Positions 35,196 to 43,243 of a DNA stretch of 64,000 nucleotides are shown here, piece by piece. The stretch covers positions 62,001 through 126,000 of the forward strand of contig CAJKKQ010000002.1 of NCBI GenBank assembly GCA_905200545.1, given 5' to 3'. The DNA comes from an uncultured Oscillibacter sp. (GTDB taxonomy: Bacteria; Bacillota; Clostridia; Oscillospirales; Oscillospiraceae). A program made the position numbers and the translations under genes. The notes under the pieces are model-generated. The model was given only the letters and a program-made list of their open reading frames with translations. It did not search any database and was not told the DNA's origin. Numbering within the stretch: the stretch's first letter is position 1; every line of letters starts with the position of its first letter.

Positions 35196-36713
35196 ATGAA
35201 TAAAACACCCACTACCCTCATCATTATGGATGGCTTTGGCCTCACCAACGGCGTTGTCGGCAATGCTATCCGCGCCGCCAGCACTCCCCGCCTGGATCAG
35301 TTCTTCCAGGAATATGCCCATACCACCCTCCGGGCCTCCGGCCTGGATGTGGGCCTGCCTGACGGGCAGATGGGCAACAGCGAGGTGGGCCACACCAACA
35401 TCGGCGCGGGCCGTGTGGTGTTCCAGGATCTGCCCCGCATCACCAAGGCCATCCGTGACGGCTCTTTCTTTGAGAATCCCGCCTACAATCACGCCATGGA
35501 CGCCTGCCTGGAAAAGGGTACTGCCCTGCACCTGATGGGCCTTCTGTCCGACGGCGGCGTCCACTCCCATCTGGACCACCTCTTTGCCCTTTTGGAGATG
35601 GCCAAGCGCAAGGGACTGGAAAAGGTCTATATCCATGCGTTCCTGGACGGGCGCGACGTCTCCCCCACCTCCGGCGCCGACTTTATGGCCCGGACGGTGG
35701 AGCAGTGCCGCTCCATCGGTGTGGGCAAGATCGCCACGGTGATGGGCCGCTATTACGCCATGGACCGGGACAAACGCTGGGACCGGGTGGAGATGGCCTA
35801 TGACGCCATGGTCTACGGAGAGGGTTCCACCTTCAATCCCGTGCCCGTGGCCGCTGTGAAGGACTCCTATGCCGCCGGCGTCACCGACGAATTTGTGGAG
35901 CCTGTGGTCTGCGACCGGGACGGCACCATCTCCGATAACGACAGCGTGATCTTCTTCAACTTCCGCCCCGACCGGGCCCGGGAGATCACCCGTTCCCTGG
36001 TGGATCCCGAATTTGACGGCTTTACCCGTCAGTTCTTCCCCCTGACCTTTGTGTGCAACACGGAGTACGACGCCTCCATGCCCAATGTGGAGGTGGCCTT
36101 CCCCCGGGTCAGCGTCGCCAATGGCCTGGGCGAGTATCTCAGCCAGATGGGATTGACCCAGCTGCGCATCGCCGAGACGGAGAAGTATGCCCATGTGACC
36201 TTCTTCTTCAACGGCGGCACCGAGACGGTGTTCCCCGGCGAGGATCGGGTGCTGGTGCCCTCCCCCAAGGTGGCCACCTACGATCTCCAGCCGGAGATGA
36301 GCGCCGTGGAGGTCACGGACAAGTGCGTGGAGCGCATCGAGTCCGGCGCTTACGACGTCATCATCCTGAACTTCGCCAACTGCGACATGGTGGGCCACAC
36401 CGGCGTCTACGAAGCGGCGGTGAAGGCTGTGGAGACAGTGGATACCTGCGTGGGCCGGGTGGTAGACGCCACCATGAAGATGGGCGGTATCGCCATGATC
36501 ACCGCCGACCACGGCAACGCCGAGCAGATGGAGGAGCCTGACGGCTCTCCCATGACCGCCCACACCACCAATCCCGTACCCTTTATCCTCTGCGGTGCCG
36601 GCACGGAGCTGCGCTCTGACGGCCGTCTGGCGGACATCGCCCCCACCATTCTGGATGTGATGGGCCTGGCCTGCCCGCCGGAGATGGACGGAAAGACCCT
36701 CATCATCAAATAA
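35196..36713 (+). CDS. gpmI: Phosphoglycerate mutase, cofactor-independent
   Basis: 505 residues, manganese-dependent enzyme of the alkaline phosphatase superfamily that interconverts 3- and 2-phosphoglycerate. Conserved parts are TLIIMDGFGL, the catalytic serine in DGQMGNSEVGHTNIGAGR, FLDGRDVSPTSG, IATVMGRYYAMDRDKRWDR, NFRPDRAREIT, NFANCDMVGHTG and ITADHGNAEQM. A terminator follows. The enzyme is common in endospore formers. Confidence 0.97.
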   Translation: MNKTPTTLIIMDGFGLTNGVVGNAIRAASTPRLDQFFQEYAHTTLRASGLDVGLPDGQMGNSEVGHTNIGAGRVVFQDLPRITKAIRDGSFFENPAYNHAMDACLEKGTALHLMGLLSDGGVHSHLDHLFALLEMAKRKGLEKVYIHAFLDGRDVSPTSGADFMARTVEQCRSIGVGKIATVMGRYYAMDRDKRWDRVEMAYDAMVYGEGSTFNPVPVAAVKDSYAAGVTDEFVEPVVCDRDGTISDNDSVIFFNFRPDRAREITRSLVDPEFDGFTRQFFPLTFVCNTEYDASMPNVEVAFPRVSVANGLGEYLSQMGLTQLRIAETEKYAHVTFFFNGGTETVFPGEDRVLVPSPKVATYDLQPEMSAVEVTDKCVERIESGAYDVIILNFANCDMVGHTGVYEAAVKAVETVDTCVGRVVDATMKMGGIAMITADHGNAEQMEEPDGSPMTAHTTNPVPFILCGAGTELRSDGRLADIAPTILDVMGLACPPEMDGKTLIIK

Positions 36714-36727
36714 AGTTCCGCATAGCA

Positions 36728-36761
36728 GAAGGGAGACGCCTGGAGCGTCTCCCTTTTTTGT
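36728..36761 (+). terminator. Intrinsic terminator after gpmI
   Basis: AAGGGAGACGC pairs with GCGTCTCCCTT, followed by TTTT. Confidence 0.92.
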
Positions 36762-36783
36762 CTCTTTGCCGCCGCCAAATTCT

Positions 36784-36813
36784 GTATAAATCCCGGAAAA
36801 AGCGCCCATACTT
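36784..36813 (+). promoter_or_regulatory. Candidate forespore sigma-F/G promoter
   Basis: GTATA, 15 bases, GCCCATACTT. It fits the sigma-F pattern (GYATA / GGNNANANTR) except for one -10 position, and the overlapping CATACTT at 18 bases fits sigma-G. No sigma-A promoter is evident. Confidence 0.6.
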
Positions 36814-36843
36814 CCCTCAGACCCAATATGAGGGAGGTATTAC

Positions 36844-37536
36844 ATGGAAAACAAATTCAAGTCCCTGATGAGCGGGGCCTTTCCCGTGGTGCTGGCCGGG
36901 TGTGTGCTGGCCGCCGGGATCGGCGGCTACTTCTGGCTCTTCGGCGGCAGCAGCCAGGAGCCCCAGGCGGAAGAAGATGCCTCGGCTCCGGCGGTGATCC
37001 AGGAGGAGCCCCAGCCGGCACAGACCATCCCCCCGGAGACGGAAGAGGCCTCTGCCCAGGAGGAGATCCCCGCCAGTATGCCGGAGGAGCCTGTCACCGT
37101 GGAGGTGCCGGTGGTGGCGGAGGCACCGCAGCCGGTGGTTCAGCCTCTGGAGGGGGAGGTGGTGACGGCCTTCTCCGTAGATGAGCTGCTCTACAGCCCC
37201 ACCATGGATGACTGGCGGATCCACGACGGCGTGGATATCGCCGCGCAGGAGGGGGACTCCGTGGTATCCGCCAGCGCCGGGACCGTCCTCTCCGTGACGG
37301 AGGACGCCCTGCTGGGCACTACCGTGGTCATTGACCACGGGGACGGCGTGGAGGCCACCTACGCAAGCCTTCAGGAAGGTCCCATGGTGACAGCGGGTGA
37401 GAGCGTCAGCGCCGGTCAGATCATCGGTACTGTGGGCACCACCGCCGCCTCGGAGGCCGCCCAGGGTCCCCATCTCCACTTCTCCGTCACCAAGGACGGA
37501 GACACCATGGATCCCAACGAATTTCTCTCCCAATGA
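36844..37536 (+). CDS. spoIIQ: SpoIIQ-like M23 peptidase, membrane anchored
   Basis: 230 residues. One N-terminal membrane segment (about residues 12-34) is followed by a Glu/Pro-rich linker (40-100) and an M23/LytM domain (about 115-228). Metal ligands look intact: RIHDGVDIAA (HxxxD) and GPHLHFSV, as in clostridial SpoIIQ and unlike the Bacillus protein, which lost its first His. SpoIIQ sits in the forespore membrane and binds SpoIIIAH during engulfment. Length, architecture and the sigma-F-like promoter support that role; an ordinary envelope M23 protein is the alternative. AGGGAGG precedes the start. Confidence 0.78.
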   Translation: MENKFKSLMSGAFPVVLAGCVLAAGIGGYFWLFGGSSQEPQAEEDASAPAVIQEEPQPAQTIPPETEEASAQEEIPASMPEEPVTVEVPVVAEAPQPVVQPLEGEVVTAFSVDELLYSPTMDDWRIHDGVDIAAQEGDSVVSASAGTVLSVTEDALLGTTVVIDHGDGVEATYASLQEGPMVTAGESVSAGQIIGTVGTTAASEAAQGPHLHFSVTKDGDTMDPNEFLSQ

Positions 37537-37542
37537 CCCCAC

Positions 37543-37578
37543 GCAAAAAGAGTGCCTGACAATCAGGCGCTCTTTTTG
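37543..37578. terminator. Bidirectional terminator
   Basis: AAAAAGAGTGCCTGA pairs with TCAGGCGCTCTTTTT between the convergent spoIIQ-like and MATE genes. Confidence 0.9.
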
Positions 37579-37595
37579 ATTGCTCTGTCACAGCC

Positions 37596-39008
37596 TCATG
37601 CCTCGGCGTCCTTGCGGGCAAAGTCTGCAGCCCGCTGGGCCATATAGGCATCGGCATCCCGGAAGGTCTTGCGCAGGAAGATGATACTCAGGGTCAGGCT
37701 CATGAGCTCGGCAATGGGGAATGCGCACCACACCAGCTCCAGCCGGCCTGTCAGGGACAGCAGCCACGCCACCGGCAGCAGCACCACCAGCTGACGGCCC
37801 ACGGAGACCACCAGGCTGTACAGGGGGTTGCCGATGGCCTGGAACACGGAGCCCGCAATGATGCAGAAGCCGGCGAACAGGAAGGATACGCTGATGATCC
37901 GCAGGGCCACAGAACCGATCTCCATCATGTCGGCAGAGGCGTTGAAGAAGCCCAGCAGCGTCCGGGGGAAGAGCTGGAACACCAGCAATCCCACTGCCAT
38001 GATGGCGATGGCAGTGCAGACGGAGAGCTTCACCGTCCGGCGCACACGCTCCGGCCGGGCGGCACCGAAGTTATAGCTGACGATGGGCACCATACCGTTG
38101 TTGAGGCCGAAGACCGGCATGAACACGAAGCTCTGGAGCTTGAAGTAGGAACCGAAGACGGCGGTGGCGGTCTTGGTGAAGCCAAAGAGAATCTTGTTCA
38201 TACCAAAGACCATCACGGAGCTGATGGACTGCATGACGATGGAGGGGATGCCCACCCGGTAGATGACACCTGCCACTTCCTTGTTGAAGCGGATCTCCCG
38301 GGGACGGATGTGGATATCGTGGTTCTTCTTGAGGTTCAGCAGCAGGGCCAGCAGGGCGGCCACAATCTGCCCGGCCACCGTGGCAATAGCGGCACCCGCC
38401 ACCTCCATCCGGGGAGCACCGAAGAGGCCGAAGATCAGGATAGGGTCCAGGATGATGTTGATGACGGCGCCGGTGAGCTGGGTGCACATGGCGTAGAAGG
38501 TGCGGCCGGTGGACTGGAGCAGCCGCTCAAAGCAGAACTGGCAGAAGACGCCCAGGGAGCACCCCAGGCAGATGGTGGCGTACTGGGTACCGTACTCCAC
38601 GATGCTCTCCTCCCCTGCGGCCTGGGCCAGGAAGAAAGGACGGGAGAGGAAGATGCCGATCAAGGCGAATACCACGAAGCTGCAAAGGGACAAAAAGATA
38701 CCCGTGTTGGCTGCCCGATCCGCCATGTCCTGGTTCTTCTCGCCCAGGGAGCGGGAGAGCAGGGCATTGATGCCCACGGCAGTACCGGAGCCCACGGCGA
38801 TCATCAGGTTTTGCAGCGGGAACGCCAGGGAGACGGCGTTGAGGGCATCCTCGCTGATCTGGGCCACGAAGACGCTGTCCACCACGTTGTAGAGGGCCTG
38901 CACCAGCATGGAGATCATCATGGGGATGGCCATGCCCGCCAGGAGCTTGCCGATGGGCATGACGCCCATTTTATTCTCCTGGGGCGCTGCGGGAGTGTTG
39001 TTTTCCAT
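37596..39008 (-). CDS. MATE-family efflux transporter
   Basis: 470 residues with about 12 hydrophobic helices, a cation-coupled multidrug and toxin extrusion transporter. Typical are IGKLLAGMAIPMMISMLVQALYNVVDSVFVAQI near the N-terminus and NALLSRSLGEKNQDMADRAA. The DinF/NorM-like two-bundle repeat is visible from the second half (IPSIVMQSISSVMVFGMNKILFGFT). The longer frame to 39137 is rejected; AAAGGAA precedes the ATG at 39008. Substrate unknown. A terminator separates it from prfB. Confidence 0.9.
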   Translation of the reverse strand: MENNTPAAPQENKMGVMPIGKLLAGMAIPMMISMLVQALYNVVDSVFVAQISEDALNAVSLAFPLQNLMIAVGSGTAVGINALLSRSLGEKNQDMADRAANTGIFLSLCSFVVFALIGIFLSRPFFLAQAAGEESIVEYGTQYATICLGCSLGVFCQFCFERLLQSTGRTFYAMCTQLTGAVINIILDPILIFGLFGAPRMEVAGAAIATVAGQIVAALLALLLNLKKNHDIHIRPREIRFNKEVAGVIYRVGIPSIVMQSISSVMVFGMNKILFGFTKTATAVFGSYFKLQSFVFMPVFGLNNGMVPIVSYNFGAARPERVRRTVKLSVCTAIAIMAVGLLVFQLFPRTLLGFFNASADMMEIGSVALRIISVSFLFAGFCIIAGSVFQAIGNPLYSLVVSVGRQLVVLLPVAWLLSLTGRLELVWCAFPIAELMSLTLSIIFLRKTFRDADAYMAQRAADFARKDAEA

Positions 39009-39037
39009 GTCTTGCGATTCCTTTCTCTTTTTTTCCG

Positions 39038-39068
39038 GAAAAAGGACGCGGCCTTTCAGCCGCGCCTT
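39038..39068 (-). terminator. Terminator after prfB
   Basis: On the minus strand GGCGCGGC pairs with GCCGCGTCC and is followed by TTTTT. Confidence 0.85.
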
Positions 39069-39152
39069 TTCTTTGGGCCTGTATCGTTCAGGAGCATTCC
39101 GGCAGCGCTGGCCGGCCTGTGCGGACGCCATCCGCACACGCTCCCAGTCGCC

Positions 39153-40277
39153 TTATTTTTTCAGCTCGCCGGTGGCCAGCTGGGTGAGGTAGGCATTGAT
39201 GAAGCCGTCGATATCGCCGTCCATGACGTTATCGATGTTGCCCATCTCATAGCCGGTACGGGTATCCTTGGCCAGCTGATAGGGCATGAAGACATAGGAG
39301 CGGATCTGGCTGCCCCACTCGATCTTCATCTGCACGCCCTTGATATCGGAGATCTTCTCCGCATGCTGCTGGGCCTTGAGTTCCATGAGCTTGGACTTGA
39401 GCATCTTCATGCAGTTGTCCTTGTTCTGGAATTGGCTGCGCTCCTGCTGGCTGGCCACCACGATGCCCGTGGGCTTGTGGATCAGGCGCACAGCGGAGGA
39501 GGTCTTGTTGACGTGCTGGCCGCCGGCGCCGGAGGCCCGGTAGACCTGCATCTCGATATCCTCGTCCCGGATCTCGATCTCGTCGTCATCCTCGATCTCG
39601 GGCATCACCTCCACCGCGGCAAAGGAGGTCTGCCGGCGGGCGTTGGCGTCAAAGGGAGAGACCCGCACCAGACGGTGCACGCCGTTCTCGCTCTTCAAAA
39701 GGCCATAGGCATTTTCGCCCTCGATGGAGATGGACGCGGACTTGATGCCCGCCTCGTCACCGTCTTCGTAGTTGAGGATCTGGTAGGTGAACTCATGCCG
39801 CTCCGCCCAGCGGGTGTACATCCGGTAGAGCATCTGGGTCCAGTCCTGGGCCTCGGTGCCGCCGGCACCGGCGTGGAAGGTCAAAATGGCGTTGTGGCTG
39901 TCGTACTCCCCGGAGAGAAGCGTAGCCATCCGGGACTCCTCCACCTTCTCCTCCAGGGTGTGGAACCCGTCCTTGAGCTCCTGGAGCAGTTCGGCGTCAT
40001 CGGCCTCCTGGCCCATCTCGCAAAGGGCGGTGAGATCCTCCCACTCGTGGATGAGCTTCTCCTGCCGGGCCACCTTGTTCTGCAGCTGCTTGAGGCGCTG
40101 CTGCACCTTCTGGGAGCGCTCCAGGTCGTTCCAGAATCCATCCTGGGCGGTCTCATCCTCCAGCCGGGCGGCCTCGGAGCGGGCGCTGTCGATGTCCAGC
40201 GCCGCGGAGAGCTTCTCCAACTCAGGGCCCAGCTCCCGGAGCTTCTGCTTGTACTCGTCGTATTCGATCAGTGCCAT
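39153..40277 (-). CDS. prfB: Peptide chain release factor 2, without frameshift
   Basis: 374 residues. RF2 terminates translation at UGA and UAA. The anticodon-like SPF tripeptide (VRVSPFDANARRQTSF) and the GGQ peptidyl hydrolysis motif (GAGGQHVNKTSSAVRL) are present. Many bacteria need a +1 frameshift at an in-frame UGA near codon 25. Here the matching place reads LSAALDIDSA with a GCG CTG GAC sequence and no stop, so the protein is made from one frame. The start at 40277 follows GGAG; upstream codons in frame lie in the promoter. Confidence 0.96.
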   Translation of the reverse strand: MALIEYDEYKQKLRELGPELEKLSAALDIDSARSEAARLEDETAQDGFWNDLERSQKVQQRLKQLQNKVARQEKLIHEWEDLTALCEMGQEADDAELLQELKDGFHTLEEKVEESRMATLLSGEYDSHNAILTFHAGAGGTEAQDWTQMLYRMYTRWAERHEFTYQILNYEDGDEAGIKSASISIEGENAYGLLKSENGVHRLVRVSPFDANARRQTSFAAVEVMPEIEDDDEIEIRDEDIEMQVYRASGAGGQHVNKTSSAVRLIHKPTGIVVASQQERSQFQNKDNCMKMLKSKLMELKAQQHAEKISDIKGVQMKIEWGSQIRSYVFMPYQLAKDTRTGYEMGNIDNVMDGDIDGFINAYLTQLATGELKK

Positions 40278-40316
40278 TGCGTTACTCCATTCCCCTATTT
40301 TTACATTAGCTATAGT

Positions 40317-40345
40317 ATTATACCGGAGAAATGATATATTGTAAA
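40317..40345 (-). promoter_or_regulatory. Sigma-A promoter of prfB
   Basis: The minus strand has TTTACA, a 17-bp spacer and TATAAT, 40 bp before prfB. Confidence 0.85.
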
Positions 40346-40409
40346 GGAAAACATGGAAAAAGCTGCACAAAAAGCAGGCAAAAAAGCCTCTTCCCCCTGC
40401 GCCGGAACG

Positions 40410-41606
40410 TTAACGGCGCACCATCAGGCGGCGCATACCCGCCTCCAGGCCGTCGGCGGTGAGCTGGTACATAGGGAAGATCTGCCCCAGCTGCCAGTGG
40501 GTCTGGGTCCAGTAGTCCGGCCGGCTGGGCATGGGCTCCGGGTTGAGCCAGATGAGATAGGGAAACTGGCGCCGCAGCCGCTCCAGCCACTCCAGGCCAG
40601 AGGGCCCGTAGGTCCCCCGTCCCCACTGGTACTGCTTTTCCCGCAGCTCGTAGGGACTCATGGCGGCATCCCCCACGATGATGACCTTGTAGGAGCTGTC
40701 AAAGTTCTTCAGCAGCCACTCCGTCTCCACCGCCTCATCCCACCGCAGCCGGGGAGAGCGGTAGACCTCCTCATAGACACAGTTGTGGAAATAGTAGGTG
40801 TGGAGCTCCTTGAAGTGGTTGGACCGGGTGGCGGCCTGAAAGAGGCGGCTGCAAAGTCCCGCGTAATACTCCATGGAGCCGCCGGAGTCCATCAAAAGCA
40901 GCACCTTCACGGTGTTCTTCCGGGGACTGCGGTAGCGGACCTTCAGCGTCCCGGCGTTGTCGCAGGTATCCCGGACAGTTCCGTCCACATCCAGCACCTT
41001 CTCGGCGCTGTCCGCCTGAACGGAGAGCTGACGCAGTGTCCGGAAGGCCATCTGGAACTGGCGGGTATCCAGGGTGTTGTCCCGGCGGAAATCCCGGAAC
41101 TTCCGCTCCCCCGCCACCGTCATGGCGGTGCGGGAGTGCCCCTCTCCCCCGATACGGATGCCGCCGGGGTGCCAGCCGCCGTTGCCGAAGGGGGAACGCC
41201 CCTGGGTGCCCACCCAGTAATTGCCTCCGTTGTGCTCCTCCGTCTGTTCGTGGAGCCGCTGCTCCAAAAGGTCCAGCAGCTCCTGGAGGCTTTGATCCGG
41301 CAATCCCTGGGCCCGCAGCTGCTCAATGGTGCGGCGCAGGTCCTCGGAGGGGTGATTCAGCCAGTTCAGCAGGTCCTCCGGCAGTTCTCCCTTCCAGGGG
41401 ATATCCCGGAAATACTCCAAAAACACCTGGTCGAAGCGGTCGTACTCCGCCTCGCTCTTCACCAGCACCGCCCGGCACAGCTGATAAAATCCCGTGAGGG
41501 AGGAGCGGTGGAGCCCCCGCTCCATCCCCTCCAGCAGCGTCAGCCATTCGTTGAGGGACACGTCCAGCCCCCGCCGGCGCAGCAGATAGAAAAAATCCGC
41601 AAACAT
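40410..41606 (-). CDS. VWA-domain protein (CoxE-like)
   Basis: 398 residues. A helical N-terminal region (FYLLRRRGLDVSLNEWLTLLEGM) resembles the CoxE/YehP-type partners of MoxR ATPases. A Gly-rich middle follows (GNYWVGTQGRSPFGNGGWHPGG), then a von Willebrand A domain with a MIDAS-like KVLLLMDSGGSMEYY (about residue 235). DSGGSM keeps the DxSxS-like pattern except that the third position is Gly. With the MoxR gene 4 bp upstream it forms a chaperone pair thought to insert metals or assemble complexes. No target gene adjoins it. Confidence 0.85.
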   Translation of the reverse strand: MFADFFYLLRRRGLDVSLNEWLTLLEGMERGLHRSSLTGFYQLCRAVLVKSEAEYDRFDQVFLEYFRDIPWKGELPEDLLNWLNHPSEDLRRTIEQLRAQGLPDQSLQELLDLLEQRLHEQTEEHNGGNYWVGTQGRSPFGNGGWHPGGIRIGGEGHSRTAMTVAGERKFRDFRRDNTLDTRQFQMAFRTLRQLSVQADSAEKVLDVDGTVRDTCDNAGTLKVRYRSPRKNTVKVLLLMDSGGSMEYYAGLCSRLFQAATRSNHFKELHTYYFHNCVYEEVYRSPRLRWDEAVETEWLLKNFDSSYKVIIVGDAAMSPYELREKQYQWGRGTYGPSGLEWLERLRRQFPYLIWLNPEPMPSRPDYWTQTHWQLGQIFPMYQLTADGLEAGMRRLMVRR

Positions 41607-41610
41607 AGGC

Positions 41611-42423
<813 letters not shown>

Positions 42424-42592
42424 ATGGTCTCCTCGCATTCTCTTTTGTTGTGGTCTCGTTCCCCACGCCCCGGCATCTGACCGGGCGCCCCGGGGAATCC
42501 CGGATCTTATAGTATAGCATGCCCCGGCGGCGGCGGAAAGGAAAACTTCCCCGTCCCGGGGCGGTTTTCCGGGGGCAGGCGGAAATTAGCCC

Positions 42593-42622
42593 TTACATTT
42601 CGGAAAAAAAGTGTGGTAAAAT
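42593..42622 (+). promoter_or_regulatory. Promoter for the CarD-family gene
   Basis: TTACAT, an 18-bp spacer, TAAAAT. AAGGAGG follows close to the start codon. Confidence 0.55.
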
Positions 42623-42668
42623 ATGATTAACATTGGAAATAATCGGGTTTTGATAAGGAGGATGTATC

Positions 42669-43190
42669 ATGTTTCAGCCAGGCGATCTGGTGGTCTACGG
42701 CCCCACCGGCGTGTGCCGGGTAGAGGCTGTCACCTGTCCCAAGCCGGCCCCGGGAGAGAAGGAGCGGCCCTATTACCAGCTGCGGCCCCTGCATCAGGAC
42801 GGCGTCATCTACACGCCGGCGGATCAGGCCAAGATCCCCATCCGCCCGGTGATCTCCGCCCAGGAGGCGGAAGCCCTCATTGACGAGATCTCCTCCATCC
42901 ATGCCACCGCCTACCACGCCCCCTCGCTGCAGCTGCTCTCCCGGCACTATCAGGAGCTGGTTCGCACAGGCAGCTGCCGGGATCTGGCGGAACTGGTGAT
43001 GTCGGTCTATGTCAAGCGCCAACAGGCCATGGCCAAGGGCCGCCGGGCCGGGGCCGTGGATGAACGGTTTGCCAAGCAGGCCCAGCAGCTGCTCCACAGC
43101 GAGCTGTCCGTGGCATTGGGGATCCCCTGTGAGGAGGTCCCGGACTATATCGCCCGCCGGGTGGAGGCACACAAGTCCACCGGTGCATAA
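42669..43190 (+). CDS. CarD/CdnL-family transcriptional regulator
   Basis: 173 residues. The N-terminal Tudor-like RNA-polymerase-interaction domain (MFQPGDLVVYGPTGVCRVEAV .. YYQLRPLHQDGVIYTP) binds the beta subunit. A helical C-terminal domain follows (LAELVMSVYVKRQQAMAKGR .. LLHSELSVALGIPCEEVPDYIARRV). CarD proteins stabilise promoter open complexes, often at rRNA promoters. AAGGAGG lies before the ATG. Monocistronic with a strong terminator. Confidence 0.92.
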   Translation: MFQPGDLVVYGPTGVCRVEAVTCPKPAPGEKERPYYQLRPLHQDGVIYTPADQAKIPIRPVISAQEAEALIDEISSIHATAYHAPSLQLLSRHYQELVRTGSCRDLAELVMSVYVKRQQAMAKGRRAGAVDERFAKQAQQLLHSELSVALGIPCEEVPDYIARRVEAHKSTGA

Positions 43191-43195
43191 ATGAA

Positions 43196-43231
43196 AACGA
43201 GCGTCCGGCCGGGCCGGACGCTCGTTTTTTA
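43196..43231. terminator. Bidirectional terminator
   Basis: ACGAGCGTCCGGCC pairs with GGCCGGACGCTCGT, followed by TTTTTT. Confidence 0.92.
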
Positions 43232-43243
43232 TCTGTCGCCAAC

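Noticed and set aside
39153..40277. Programmed frameshift in prfB
   Set aside because: The reading frame is continuous through the usual frameshift position and no UGA is present.
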